Shown: positions 45,682 to 54,529 of the stretch, one piece after another
How positions within the stretch are numbered: the first letter of the stretch is position 1
Layout of the letters: the number at the start of each line of letters is the position of its first letter
Assembly (NCBI RefSeq): GCF_003072645.1
Contig: NZ_CP028897.1
Coordinates: 2,431,658 to 2,495,657 of the forward strand
DNA: 64,000 nt
Reading direction: 5' to 3'
Source: Dongshaea marina
GTDB lineage: Bacteria > Pseudomonadota > Gammaproteobacteria > Enterobacterales > Aeromonadaceae
Program-made: the position numbers and the translations under genes
Notes under the pieces: generated by a model
Told to the model about the DNA's origin: nothing
The model's database searches: none
The model's input: only the letters and a program-made list of their open reading frames with translations

Positions 45682-46044
45682 GTGGCAAGCTCGAGCCTGC
45701 CCCCGGGGTTTAGGCTCTGCTGACGATTCAGAACTTCATATTGAAAGGGATTGCCCTTGGCCAACCGATATAAACCGCGACACGATCGGCCATACGATCG
45801 GCCATACGATCGGCCATACGATCGGCCATACGATCGGCCATGGCTAGATGGTCTACGGCTAACGGCCCTGATAGCCCACGCCGTCGATGAGCAGATTGAG
45901 TTTTTCAGGATACCCAACGGCGTTCCCTCTCTTGCTTTTTAATAGACTGCGCCCTATTGGGCATAGCCTGTGAGCTCGGCTACTGTACTCCTTATCGGGC
46001 CTCTGTATAATCGACAAAGAAACTCATTTAGGGACAGTCAATAA
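45682..46044. other. Intergenic stretch carrying 12-bp tandem repeat
   Basis: It is non-coding apart from the repeat at 45782-45841. Coding frames predicted through it only spell the repeat. It contains the presumed lonH promoter. Confidence 0.5.
45782..45841. repeat. Five perfect tandem copies of a 12-bp unit
   Basis: The unit is ACGATCGGCCAT, repeated exactly five times, each with embedded palindromes CGATCG and GGCC. Copy number could vary by slipped replication. It is upstream of lonH, so it may affect spacing of promoter elements, but no evidence of that is visible. Confidence 0.8.
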
Positions 46045-48009
46045 GTGGTAGAACTAAAAGCAAACGTACTCAAACCAGATTACTCTCAAGATTTCCCGGC
46101 CATTGAGCGCTTAACAGATGTCGAAGCCCGTAATTTCGTCGATCTTCAGCCCCGGGCTCAATCCGCGTTTGAGGCCTTTACCCTGCTCAGCGGACAAACG
46201 GAATTTTTTCTGCTCAACGGGTTTACCGGTGTCGATTATGAGCGTGCCTGCCGCGATCTGATCCAGCGTTATGATGATCACAGTAAGCACCTGTATGATG
46301 TGTGCTACGCCGAAAACCTGATCAATCCATTCAAACCGATCTGGCTTCACCTGATGCCGGGAACCGGGATCAAGTTCTGTGAACAGATCAGTGAGTTGAT
46401 CCACTATATGCAGCATCACCTGGATGCTGAGCACCTGGTCACCAAGATCCTTAAAAAACAAAATGGTGATGAGAAGGTTGCAGATTATCTCGAGCAGCTC
46501 TCCGCTCACGTGGCACAAAATAAAGAGTTTCAGCATCCGGTTTTGATCAACCTGCTGATCCACCATGATACCGGGCAGCGCCCCGTGCTGTTTGCCCGGG
46601 ATCTCAGCTGGGAGAAACTATTCGGCTCGGTCAACTACCAGACCGAACAGGGCTCCGTGTTCAGCCATCACCACCTGCTGGAGCCGGGCCTGGTACGCCA
46701 GGCTAATGGTGGCTACCTGGTTCTTCCCATCGATGAACTGCTTGATCAACCCCACCTCTGGTTCAAGCTGCGCAATGCGATTGCCGAAGGCTACCTGGAT
46801 TGGAACTACTACCAGGAGAGCAAACAGCTGACCCCTCTCTATCAGCCGGAAGCCACCCCGCTCAACATCAGCGTCATCCTGGTGGGTGATCGGGTATCGG
46901 CCGCCGAAATCAGCATGCTGGATCGTGAAGTGGTGGATATTGTCAGCCTGCGTGCCGATCTGATCCATGAGCTTGATACCAACCAATACCTGGGCGAGTT
47001 TATCGGCTACCTGGAGGGGTTACGGCAAAAGTTTAACCTGGCGGATTTTGATCGGGGTGCGATTAAGGCTCTGTGCCGCTATGCCTCACGACTGTGCGAG
47101 CATCAATCCTTCGTGTCCCTGGCAGAGGCACCGATCGCCTCACTGATGAAGCTTGCCAGCGCCCGACAGCCTGAACTCATCACCGCCGAGGATATCAGCC
47201 GGGTATTAAAAGAGCAGGATTACCGTCTCAACTACCTGGTCGAGCACTCAGACCGAGCGATCATCGATGGTCAGATCCTGCTCCAGACCTCCGGGCAGGT
47301 GGTTGGCCAGATCAATGGACTCTCTGTCATCGAGATCCTCGGCCACCCCTATAACTTTGGTGAACCGGTCCGGCTGACAGCAACCGTGCACCTTGGTGAA
47401 GGTGAGCTTTCTGATATCGAGCGTAAGGCGGAGTTAGCCGGGCAGATCCATGCCAAGGCGATGATGATTATCCACGGCTACCTCTCAAACATCTTTGGCA
47501 GCGAAAATCCCTCGCCCCTATCGGGCAATCTGGTTTTCGAGCAGTCCTATCATGAGATCGACGGAGACAGTGCCTCCCTGACCGGTCTGTGCGCCGTCCT
47601 CTCCGCCCTCTCCCACGTCCCCATTTATCAGCACTTTGCGGTGACCGGTGCAGTTGACCAGTTTGGCAATGTTCAGCCGGTCGGAGGCGTGAACGAGAAG
47701 ATAGAGGGCTTCTTCCGGGTGTGTAAAATTCATGGGCTCAATGGCAAGCAGGGCGTGATCCTCCCCCATACCAATACCATGCAGCTCAACCTGGCAGATG
47801 AAGTGATAGAAGCGGTTGAGCAAGGCAAATTCCACCTCTATCCGGTGGAGCATGTTGAAGAGGCGATCGAACTTCTCACCGGAATGTCTGCCGGTGACAG
47901 CTCGCAGCCCAATACCCTGTTCGGCAAGATCCGCCAGCGTCTCGATGAGCTAAACTTCAGCGAGAATCGCTCGGTCTCCATCTTAAAACGAATATTTTCA
48001 CGAACTTAG
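46045..48009 (+). CDS. lonH: LonH/YcbZ-type Lon-related protease
   Basis: This 654-residue protein has a C-terminal Lon proteolytic domain: SYHEIDGDSASLTGLCAVLS with the catalytic Ser in the GDSAS motif, then VTGAVDQFGNVQPVGGVNEK with the catalytic Lys. No classical Walker A is visible in the N-terminal 400 residues, as in E. coli YcbZ, so ATP use is uncertain. The gene order with fabA is that of E. coli. Start is a GTG at 46045 after AGGGACAG. It is slightly longer than the E. coli protein. Substrates are unknown. Confidence 0.85.
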   Translation: MVELKANVLKPDYSQDFPAIERLTDVEARNFVDLQPRAQSAFEAFTLLSGQTEFFLLNGFTGVDYERACRDLIQRYDDHSKHLYDVCYAENLINPFKPIWLHLMPGTGIKFCEQISELIHYMQHHLDAEHLVTKILKKQNGDEKVADYLEQLSAHVAQNKEFQHPVLINLLIHHDTGQRPVLFARDLSWEKLFGSVNYQTEQGSVFSHHHLLEPGLVRQANGGYLVLPIDELLDQPHLWFKLRNAIAEGYLDWNYYQESKQLTPLYQPEATPLNISVILVGDRVSAAEISMLDREVVDIVSLRADLIHELDTNQYLGEFIGYLEGLRQKFNLADFDRGAIKALCRYASRLCEHQSFVSLAEAPIASLMKLASARQPELITAEDISRVLKEQDYRLNYLVEHSDRAIIDGQILLQTSGQVVGQINGLSVIEILGHPYNFGEPVRLTATVHLGEGELSDIERKAELAGQIHAKAMMIIHGYLSNIFGSENPSPLSGNLVFEQSYHEIDGDSASLTGLCAVLSALSHVPIYQHFAVTGAVDQFGNVQPVGGVNEKIEGFFRVCKIHGLNGKQGVILPHTNTMQLNLADEVIEAVEQGKFHLYPVEHVEEAIELLTGMSAGDSSQPNTLFGKIRQRLDELNFSENRSVSILKRIFSRT

Positions 48010-48095
48010 TGGGTTAGGGGTTGATTAGCGAACAGGTGTTCGCTAAATTATGCCAAAAATTCTAGTGACCTAATCAATATAAAGGACAGTGACGC

Positions 48096-48638
48096 GTGTC
48101 TGAACAGAACAAATCTCTTAAAGAGCTGGGAAGAAACTCATTTGAAAAGCAGGATCTGCTGGATTGCAGCCAGGGCATCCTGTTTGGTGAAGGCAATAGT
48201 CAGCTTCCGGCTCCAAACATGCTGATGATGGATCGTATCGCACACATCAGTGATGAAGGTGGAGAGTTTGGCAAAGGCGAGATCATTGCAGAGCTGGATA
48301 TCACCCCGGAACTGTGGTTTTTCGACTGCCACTTCCCTGGTGACCCGGTAATGCCAGGCTGCCTGGGACTGGATGCCATGTGGCAGCTGGTTGGATTCTT
48401 CCTCGGCTGGGAAGGTGGTCCGGGCAAAGGGCGTGCTCTGGGTGTTGGTGAGGTGAAGTTCACCGGTCAGATCCTGCCTACTGCCAAGAAGGTAACCTAT
48501 AAGATCAAGATGAAGCGAGTGATCCGCCGCAAGCTCTACATGGGCGTTGCTGATGGCTCCGTTGAGGTTGACGGCAAAGAGATCTATGTTGCTAAAGATC
48601 TGAAAGTCGGTCTGTTCCAGGACACTTCAACTTTCTAA
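48096..48638 (+). CDS. fabA: Beta-hydroxydecanoyl-ACP dehydratase/isomerase FabA
   Basis: This 180-residue FabA has the signature [20 protein letters not shown] with the catalytic His, followed by [12 protein letters not shown]. It dehydrates 3-hydroxydecanoyl-ACP and isomerises it to cis-3-decenoyl-ACP, the branch point of unsaturated fatty-acid synthesis. Start is a GTG at 48096 after AAAGGACAG. It follows lonH by 86 bp and precedes a terminator. FabA is cytoplasmic. Complete with normal length. Confidence 0.95.
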   Translation: MSEQNKSLKELGRNSFEKQDLLDCSQGILFGEGNSQLPAPNMLMMDRIAHISDEGGEFGKGEIIAELDITPELWFFDCHFPGDPVMPGCLGLDAMWQLVGFFLGWEGGPGKGRALGVGEVKFTGQILPTAKKVTYKIKMKRVIRRKLYMGVADGSVEVDGKEIYVAKDLKVGLFQDTSTF

Positions 48639-48660
48639 ACCCTTTTTATTCAATGGGTTA

Positions 48661-48693
48661 AATAAAGGCGCCACTTGCTGGCGCTTTTTTATA
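48661..48693 (+). terminator. Intrinsic terminator after fabA
   Basis: GCGCC-acttgct-GGCGC stem followed by TTTTTT, 25-45 bp after the fabA stop. Confidence 0.85.
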
Positions 48694-48773
48694 TCCAGCA
48701 GACCGACTCAACTATGGTTTTTTATACTGCCACTGGTATAATAGCTATACCTTTACCACTAATGGTGACTCTC

Positions 48774-49124
48774 ATGCGTCAATTTTTGATCATCATTCGT
48801 GATTTGCTCGTATTATTTGCCTGCCTGGAAGTGGGCGAGCTCATCGCCCATCAGCTGCCATTTCCCTTTCCCGGAAGTATCATCGGCATGCTGCTACTCT
48901 TTGTACTGCTGAGCCTGCAGCTGGTGAAGCTGCACTGGGTTGAAGCTGGGGCTGGCCTGCTGCTACGCCACATGTCAGTACTATTCATTCCGGTCGCTGT
49001 TGGAGTGATGGCTTATTCTGCCCTGTTACAACAAGCACTTATTTACATCGTTTTAAGCGCCTTAAGTGGTGTCGTCCTGATCCTACTGGTGGTGGGACAT
49101 CTTTATCAGAGGCTCAACCAATGA
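48774..49124 (+). CDS. yohJ: CidA/LrgA family membrane protein YohJ
   Basis: This 116-residue protein has several transmembrane helices and the family motif PFPFPGSIIGMLLLFVLLSL, followed by VLFIPVAVGVMAYSALLQQ. GGTGA lies before the ATG at 48774; an ATG at 48762 is possible. It forms a pair with the LrgB/YohK gene (4-bp overlap). The pair is holin/antiholin-like or, by newer data on related pairs, a pyruvate or glycolate-type permease; which one applies here is unknown. Confidence 0.85.
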   Translation: MRQFLIIIRDLLVLFACLEVGELIAHQLPFPFPGSIIGMLLLFVLLSLQLVKLHWVEAGAGLLLRHMSVLFIPVAVGVMAYSALLQQALIYIVLSALSGVVLILLVVGHLYQRLNQ

Positions 49125-49806
49125 TCTATGCTGCACTTCCCCTGACTCTGATCCTGTATATCCTGGTACGACACCTCTACCGAAAGTACCCTCACCCCCT
49201 GATCAATCCACTGCTGATCCCGACCCTGATTCTGATCGCACTGATCGCCTATTTTAAGCTCCCCCTGGCAGACTATCAGAAGGGTAGCTGGCCGATCTCG
49301 GCCCTGCTTAACCCTGCCGTCGTTGCCCTGGCCCTCCCCCTTTACCAGCAGTTGCAGCAGATCCGCAAGAAACTAAAATTGATCGCCATCTGCACCCTCA
49401 GCGGGGTATTTATCTCTGTGGTCATTGCACTGATCCTGGGCCTGTTACTGGGAGCTCATAAAGAGATGATCGCCTCGCTGATCACGCGCTCGATCACCAC
49501 CCCAATCGCGATGCCGGTCAGCCAGACCATGGGGGGATCCCGGCGATCGCCGCAGCCGTAGTGGTGATGGTAGGGATCCTTGGAGGTGTCATCGGCTACC
49601 CCCTGCTTAAGCTGTTCCGGGTGACCGACCCCGAGGCTCAGGGACTGGCGATGGGTGCCTGCTCCCATGCGATTGGAACCGTTGCTTCTGCGGAGCGTGG
49701 GATCGCTCAGGGCGCTTTTTCATCCCTGGCCATGGTAGTCTGTGGTGTGGTGACCGCAATCGTTGCGCCGATTCTGTTTGGCCTGTTTACCCTCATTACA
49801 GGCTAA
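49121..49806 (+). pseudogene. yohK: LrgB/YohK membrane protein, one-base frameshift
   Basis: The N-terminal part (helices LILYILVRHLY, AALLNPAVVALALPLY and on to ITRSITTPIAMPVSQTMGG) is in one frame and the rest (VGILGGVIGYPLLKLF, GLAMGACSHAIGTVASAERG, AFSSLAMVVCGVVTAIVAP) in another. Adding one G to the run of six at 49531-49536 restores MGGIPAIAAAVVVMVGILGG, matching YohK. The family is about 230 residues, as the repaired reading is. The protein forms a pair with YohJ. A real frameshift would remove the last third; a sequence error is at least as likely. Confidence 0.85.
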
Positions 49807-49935
49807 ATCCTGAGCAAGCCCGCACTTTTTCCCACAAAAAGCCTGATTTATGCAAAGAGAGTGTGATCCTTCTCATTCTCTTTCGCTGCCACTCTCATTA
49901 CAATATGCCCCCGTAAAATAAAACAGGAGAGCGCT

Positions 49936-50817
49936 ATGCATACTCGTTTGCAGCAGGCGTTACAACAACTTCCTGAAAATCTGCAGTCCGCTGTGCAGCC
50001 TATGTTGCAAGATGGATTTAATGCTACTTTCTCAGCAGCTCAGGTGGCAGAGCTCAAACAATCGACCGGATTGGATGATCCCCAGCTGCAGCTTGCCCTT
50101 TTGCCCCTCGCTGCGGCGTTTGCCGTTGTTCCTATCTCAAACTTTCAGGTCGGCGCGATCGCCCGTGGTAAAACAGGTTCCCTTTACCTGGGTGCCAACT
50201 TCGAGTTCTCGGGGAATGGCCTGTTCCATTCGATCCACGCAGAGCAATCAGCGATCTCAAACGCCTGGTCTCACAATGAAACCGGCCTGAGAGATGTGAC
50301 GGTCACGGCCACACCTTGTGGCCATTGCCGACAGTTTATGAATGAACTGACGACGGCTCAAACCATGGAGATCCTGCTGCCTGATGATCAGAGTAAGCTT
50401 CAGGCATTTCTGCCCCACTCCTTCGGCCCGGCCGATCTGGGGATGACCGATGGTCTGATGACACCGATGAATCATCACCTGGCGATCGACTCTGAAGACC
50501 CGTTAGCAAAAGCTGCTCTTGAGGAAGCAAACAGAAGCTATGCCCCCTACACCAAGGGCTTTGCGGCGATCGCTCTGGAGTTTGCCGATGGCTCTGTCTA
50601 CTGTGGTCGCTACGCTGAGAATGCAGCCTTTAACCCGAGTCTGCCACCAATGCAGATGGCGTGTAACCTGGCAAATCTCCACCATGCCGATCTCTCAACC
50701 ATCAAGCGTGCCCTGCTGGTGGAAAATGAGAGAGGGATGATTAGCCAGCAAGACTCGGCTCAATCTGCCCTTTCAGCCCTGAGCTCTTTGTCCCTGGAAG
50801 TCATCAAGGCTTCATGA
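49936..50817 (+). CDS. cdd: Cytidine deaminase
   Basis: This 293-residue homodimeric-type cytidine deaminase has both halves. The catalytic half carries the zinc motif SIHAEQSAISNAW (HxE) and TPCGHCRQFMNE (PCxxC). The second half, SYAPYTKGFAAIALEFADGS, is the degenerate partner domain, as in E. coli Cdd (294 residues). It converts cytidine and deoxycytidine to uridine compounds in pyrimidine salvage. ACAGGAGAG precedes the ATG. Confidence 0.95.
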   Translation: MHTRLQQALQQLPENLQSAVQPMLQDGFNATFSAAQVAELKQSTGLDDPQLQLALLPLAAAFAVVPISNFQVGAIARGKTGSLYLGANFEFSGNGLFHSIHAEQSAISNAWSHNETGLRDVTVTATPCGHCRQFMNELTTAQTMEILLPDDQSKLQAFLPHSFGPADLGMTDGLMTPMNHHLAIDSEDPLAKAALEEANRSYAPYTKGFAAIALEFADGSVYCGRYAENAAFNPSLPPMQMACNLANLHHADLSTIKRALLVENERGMISQQDSAQSALSALSSLSLEVIKAS

Positions 50818-50912
50818 CTCTGATAACAGGGCCGCGCATATAGCGGTCCTGTATCGGTTTTATGGTAGAATCCCTGGCTTAGTACGGTTTTCATATCGAT
50901 AGGTCTGATACA

Positions 50913-52340
50913 TTGGGTTCCACCATTCAATTTCCAGAGAATTTTACAACCGAGCTCCAGGCTGTCATGCCGGAGGGGCTTGATTTTAATGATTTTATTG
51001 AATCCTGCCAGCGCCCGTTGCGTCGCAGCATCCGCATCAACACCCTTAAAACAGATGTCGCGAGTTTTCTGACTCATGCCAAAAACAAGGGTTGGCAACT
51101 AACCCCTATCCCCTGGTGCCGAGAGGGTTTCTGGATTGAGAGGGATGAGCAGGATACCATGCCTCTGGGCAATACCTCTGAGTACTTAAGTGGTCTGTTT
51201 TACATCCAGGAAGCAAGCTCCATGCTCCCGGTATCGGCCCTGACCCTGGATCCGGCCCCCAACATGGAGCGTGTGCTGGATGCCGCCGCGGCGCCCGGCT
51301 CTAAGACGACCCAGCTCGCCGCCGTGATGAATAACCAGGGGCTGCTGGTGGCAAACGAATTTTCGGCCAGCCGCATCAAGGGGCTCTACTCGAATGTGCA
51401 GCGCTGTGGTGTCACCAATGTTGCCCTGACCCACTTTGATGCATCTGTGTTTGGTGGCTGGCTCCCCGAAGCCTTTGATGCCATTTTGCTTGATGCCCCC
51501 TGCTCCGGTGAGGGGACCATACGTAAAGATCCGGATGCATTGAAAAACTGGAGCCTTGAGCACCTCGATGAGATCGCCTCGATTCAAAAAAAACTGATCG
51601 ATAGTGCCTTCCGCGCCCTCAAGGCAGGTGGTGTGATGATCTATTCCACCTGCACCCTGAATCACAGGGAGAACCAACAGGTCTGCCAATACCTCAAAGA
51701 TAAATATCCTGAGGCCGTTGAGTTTGAGTCCCTGACCCATCTGTTTGACGATGCGCAAAGGGCTGCGACCCCCGAGGGCTACCTGCATGTCTGGCCGCAG
51801 ATATTTGATAGTGAAGGGTTCTTCATCGCCAGGATCCGCAAAACGACAAATGTGATCTCTCACGATCTGCCGGTCAAGCGCTTGGGTAAGTTCCCCTTTA
51901 GCCCCCTGCCAAAAAAAGAGCTGGAGCCACTGCAAAGCTATCTTAAGTCTCAGTTCGGGATAGAGATGGATAAGGCAGGCTGGTATCAGCGGGATCAGGA
52001 GATCTGGCGCTTTCCGGTTGCCATCGAGCCGCTGATCGGAGAGATCCGCTTTGACCGGATCGGCATCAAGGTCGCCGAGAAGTTTAAGAAGGGTTACCGC
52101 CTGACCCATGAGTGGGCGATGGCATTTGGTGATCGGGCCGAGAGATCTGTGGTTGAGCTCCCCCGGGAGTTAGCGGTTGAGTACTGCATGGGCCGGGATG
52201 TGCGACCACAGCTGGATCCGGGGAAAGCGGAAGTGCTGGTCACCTACCAGGGGGCAACCCTGGGACTGGCCAAATGGGTTGGCAACCGCCTAAAGAACCA
52301 GCTACCCCGGGAGCTGGTTCGCGACCAGAACCTGTTTTAG
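50913..52340 (+). CDS. rsmF: 16S rRNA (cytosine-1407-C5) methyltransferase RsmF
   Basis: This 475-residue protein matches RsmF/YebU throughout. N-terminal RRSIRINTLKTDVASFL, then FYIQEASSMLPVSALTLDPA, the SAM-binding DAAAAPGSKTTQLAAVMNNQ, the active-site LLDAPCSGEGTIRKDPDAL and the catalytic YSTCTLNHRENQQV. The C-terminal PUA-like part ends PRELVRDQNLF. Start is TTG at 50913; no ATG in-frame lies near. It is followed by a strong terminator. Cytoplasmic, acts on the 30S subunit. Confidence 0.93.
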   Translation: MGSTIQFPENFTTELQAVMPEGLDFNDFIESCQRPLRRSIRINTLKTDVASFLTHAKNKGWQLTPIPWCREGFWIERDEQDTMPLGNTSEYLSGLFYIQEASSMLPVSALTLDPAPNMERVLDAAAAPGSKTTQLAAVMNNQGLLVANEFSASRIKGLYSNVQRCGVTNVALTHFDASVFGGWLPEAFDAILLDAPCSGEGTIRKDPDALKNWSLEHLDEIASIQKKLIDSAFRALKAGGVMIYSTCTLNHRENQQVCQYLKDKYPEAVEFESLTHLFDDAQRAATPEGYLHVWPQIFDSEGFFIARIRKTTNVISHDLPVKRLGKFPFSPLPKKELEPLQSYLKSQFGIEMDKAGWYQRDQEIWRFPVAIEPLIGEIRFDRIGIKVAEKFKKGYRLTHEWAMAFGDRAERSVVELPRELAVEYCMGRDVRPQLDPGKAEVLVTYQGATLGLAKWVGNRLKNQLPRELVRDQNLF

Positions 52341-52437
52341 CCTCAAGCCCTGCCCAGGCTGGCATTTGAGTGAGTTTCAGCTACGCTTTAGGCATAGGAT
52401 ACTTAGCGCACGGCTCACTATGAGCCATTCCCCTAGG

Positions 52438-52471
52438 CCAGGTACATCGGAATTAGTACCTGGCTTTTTTT
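52438..52471 (+). terminator. Intrinsic terminator after rsmF
   Basis: CCAGGTAC and GTACCTGG pair across a 10-base loop and are followed by CTTTTTTT. Confidence 0.9.
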
Positions 52472-52504
52472 GCCCAAAATTTGCGCTCAGCTGTTTTCGA
52501 CCCG

Positions 52505-52774
52505 CTAACCAAGAGATTCTTCCTGCTCCTCACTCATGACCTCTTGCTGGCTCTCGCTCAGATTTGAGTTAAGCTCTTGCTGATAGAGAAGCTCAATCCC
52601 CTGCTCAATCAAAGAGGCCTGGCTGTCCTCAAGGTGCTCTGCCAACAATCGTAATTTTTGTTGGTATTCGAGGCCGATCCAGCACTGCAAACGAAACGCC
52701 CTGTCTTTTTTACGCTCAACATGGAGCCGTTGGCGCTCGGCATCGCTTTTGGGAGATAAATTCTGGTTAGTCAT
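52505..52774 (-). CDS. Ribbon-helix-helix-like small DNA-binding protein
   Basis: This 89-residue basic-then-acidic chain reads DAERQRLHVERKKDRAFRLQ, then CWIGLEYQQKLRLLAEHLED and SQASLIEQGIELLYQQEL. The strand FRLQCWI followed by two helices is a ribbon-helix-helix pattern, reminiscent of plasmid copy-control repressors of the RepA2/CopB type. The C-terminus is acidic. It lies 11 bp downstream of the integrase gene on the same strand, so it may be its cotranscribed partner. Identity of the target is unknown. Confidence 0.55.
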   Translation of the reverse strand: MTNQNLSPKSDAERQRLHVERKKDRAFRLQCWIGLEYQQKLRLLAEHLEDSQASLIEQGIELLYQQELNSNLSESQQEVMSEEQEESLG

Positions 52775-52785
52775 GGTTGCTCCGG

Positions 52786-53844
52786 TTAATCAAATAATCC
52801 GGATGCGGCATGGTTTTCAAATTTTTCTTTCTCATCAAAATACTCTTTGAGGGTACGAATATCCTTATGTCGGGAGACCTCGGTGATCTTATTGAGCGGC
52901 TTGCCCGCCAAAACAGATGAGGTGATAAAACCGCGGCGCAAACTGTGTCCTGAGAAATCACCGTCCGGGAAAATCTCCCGGCAGTGCTGCTTGATGATCC
53001 GATTGATCCCCTGCTCTCCAAGCCTTGCCTTGCTCAGGGTCTGCCAGCGACTGGCGCGGCGAAACAGTGGCCCCTTGAAGATCCTGGCCTGTTGCAGATA
53101 ATTTCTGATTGCCATTACCGGGCAGAAACTACCACCGGCGATGATCGCGATTTCACTAGCTACCAGCTGGTGTTTGCTGGGTTTGATCCGCATGCGGATC
53201 CCGCGACTCTCAAATGCCAGATCCTCAATATCCAATCGGGAGGCCTCAGAGCGACGCAAGGCCCCATAGAACATCAGGATCAGCAGTGCATAATCGCGCA
53301 TTCCGATACTCGAACTCAGATCGATTTGACTGAGCACCTGCCTGAGTTTTTGGCTGGTCAGGGCATCCTTTTTCAGTACCGAGGTGTCGCCAAGGCGCAC
53401 AATACCGCGCATCATCTCTTTAACTTCCGGATGCTCCGTCGGCAGCGGAAACACTCCCTTTTTTTTAAGAGCATGGCGGATCCCGGCCAAGCGGCGAACT
53501 AAAGTGCTGGGCTTGCGTGGAGTACCATCTGTCAGCTCACCTAACTCCTTCTCACGATCAACCCATTTCCAATGGGATAAGTTACCCGTAGCCTGATCTG
53601 CAATAAAATTCATAACTACTTCATGAGTAACAGTTAATGGGGAGCATTTTTTAATATTACACCACTCTAAAAATATCCTAACGTCGCTTCTATATGCATC
53701 TAGAGTTGAGTCTGACTTTGATGCTCTCAGGAAAAATTGAGCCTGATCTGATAGCTGAGGTTCAAAAAAATGATCAATACCATGAATTTCTTTTTTACTT
53801 GGAGCAGAGGGACTCATAAGAAAATTTCGACTCAATTGGAACAT
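52786..53844 (-). CDS. Tyrosine recombinase (phage-integrase family)
   Basis: This 352-residue tyrosine recombinase has an N-terminal SAM-like core-binding domain (residues 25-140; TLDAYRSDVRIFLEWCN) and a catalytic domain with Arg in FYGALRRSEASRLDIED, the HSLRRGFITSS His-x-x-Arg box and the last HKDIRTLKEYFD with a His and the Tyr nucleophile. Start is uncertain: ATG at 53844 or at 53817. It is not XerC or XerD by length. With the following small gene it may be a remnant of an integrated element; I see no tRNA or direct repeats to mark the attachment site. Confidence 0.85.
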   Translation of the reverse strand: MFQLSRNFLMSPSAPSKKEIHGIDHFFEPQLSDQAQFFLRASKSDSTLDAYRSDVRIFLEWCNIKKCSPLTVTHEVVMNFIADQATGNLSHWKWVDREKELGELTDGTPRKPSTLVRRLAGIRHALKKKGVFPLPTEHPEVKEMMRGIVRLGDTSVLKKDALTSQKLRQVLSQIDLSSSIGMRDYALLILMFYGALRRSEASRLDIEDLAFESRGIRMRIKPSKHQLVASEIAIIAGGSFCPVMAIRNYLQQARIFKGPLFRRASRWQTLSKARLGEQGINRIIKQHCREIFPDGDFSGHSLRRGFITSSVLAGKPLNKITEVSRHKDIRTLKEYFDEKEKFENHAASGLFD

Positions 53845-53971
53845 ATTCTTATATTACAACATTTAATATCGATAATGAATATTATCGGTATTAAATAAGG
53901 AGAAGTTTTTGAGTTATTTTTGCAATTCACTTGCAGATGGAATAACAAATTTATAAATGAGAAAAACTGGG

Positions 53972-54012
53972 AATCGTTATCCCTCCCCCTCTCAACGTGA
54001 GAGATAACGATT
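53972..54012 (-). terminator. Long hairpin between int and hypothetical gene
   Basis: AATCGTTATC and GATAACGATT form a perfect 10-bp outer stem, with an inner CTCTCA-acg-TGAGAG stem and an 8-base asymmetric bulge holding CCCTCCCC. On the minus strand it is followed by AGTTTTTC, so it may terminate the gene at 54038-54445. Its bulge is a KOPS-type octamer. Confidence 0.6.
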
Positions 54013-54037
54013 GTTGATCATGTTTTATTGAGGGTGA

Positions 54038-54445
54038 TTACTCCGGAGAATTCAAAAAATCTGAGGCCAGTTGCTCAGCTTCCCGGATATCCTCGGTAAA
54101 GATAAATTTCGCATTCATCTGCTCAGAGAGCTTCTTAACCATCCCGGCAAACATCTCATGAATTTTGGAGTTGATGACATAGATAGAGACCAGGCATTGG
54201 TGCTCCTGCCCCCAGCGGATCAGCTCTGCGAGCAACGCTCCACACTCTACCCCTGCCAACTCGAAGCAACGGATATCATTGACTCTTACCCAGGGCTTGT
54301 GAGATATGGGTATCACCTTCTCTTTGAACTCCTCGAAAAAAAGCTCCGTTTGTTCCAAATTCCATTGCCCTTCACAGATACACCATACCTGCTGATCGAT
54401 GATCCGGATCTCGTGTTCCCCGTGATTTTTAAAGGAGCTTGTCAT
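54038..54445 (-). CDS. Hypothetical STAS-like protein
   Basis: This 135-residue soluble protein has an alternating strand-helix layout: EIRIIDQQVWCICEGQWNLE, then WVRVNDIRCFELAGVECGAL and CLVSIYVINSKIHEMFAGMV. It recalls SpoIIAA-like/STAS-like folds but I cannot place it in a family with confidence. GAGAGG precedes the ATG. It stands alone. The function is unknown. Confidence 0.55.
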   Translation of the reverse strand: MTSSFKNHGEHEIRIIDQQVWCICEGQWNLEQTELFFEEFKEKVIPISHKPWVRVNDIRCFELAGVECGALLAELIRWGQEHQCLVSIYVINSKIHEMFAGMVKKLSEQMNAKFIFTEDIREAEQLASDFLNSPE

Positions 54446-54515
54446 CAGATGCCTCTCATTAAAGGGAGCTATTTATCAGGTTAATCATTGCTTTCTATCC
54501 TGTCCAATACAAAAC

Positions 54516-54528
54516 GTTACAAGGTAAC
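54516..54528. promoter_or_regulatory. 13-bp palindrome GTTAC-N3-GTAAC after MatP-like gene
   Basis: GTTACAAGGTAAC starts two bases after the gene's stop side (gene ends at 54530). It has the same half-sites as the palindrome upstream of the gene start. The architecture equals E. coli matS (GTGAC-N3-GTCAC) with one changed base per half-site. Confidence 0.5.
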
Positions 54529-54529
54529 G

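Noticed and set aside
45675-45942. Frames encoding repeated TIGH or YDRP units
   Set aside because: They spell the 12-bp tandem repeat and have no start signals.
50296-50306. GTGAC-G-GTCAC inside cdd as a matS site
   Set aside because: It is 11 bp, with a 1-base centre, not the required 13 bp with a 3-base centre, and lies in a coding motif.
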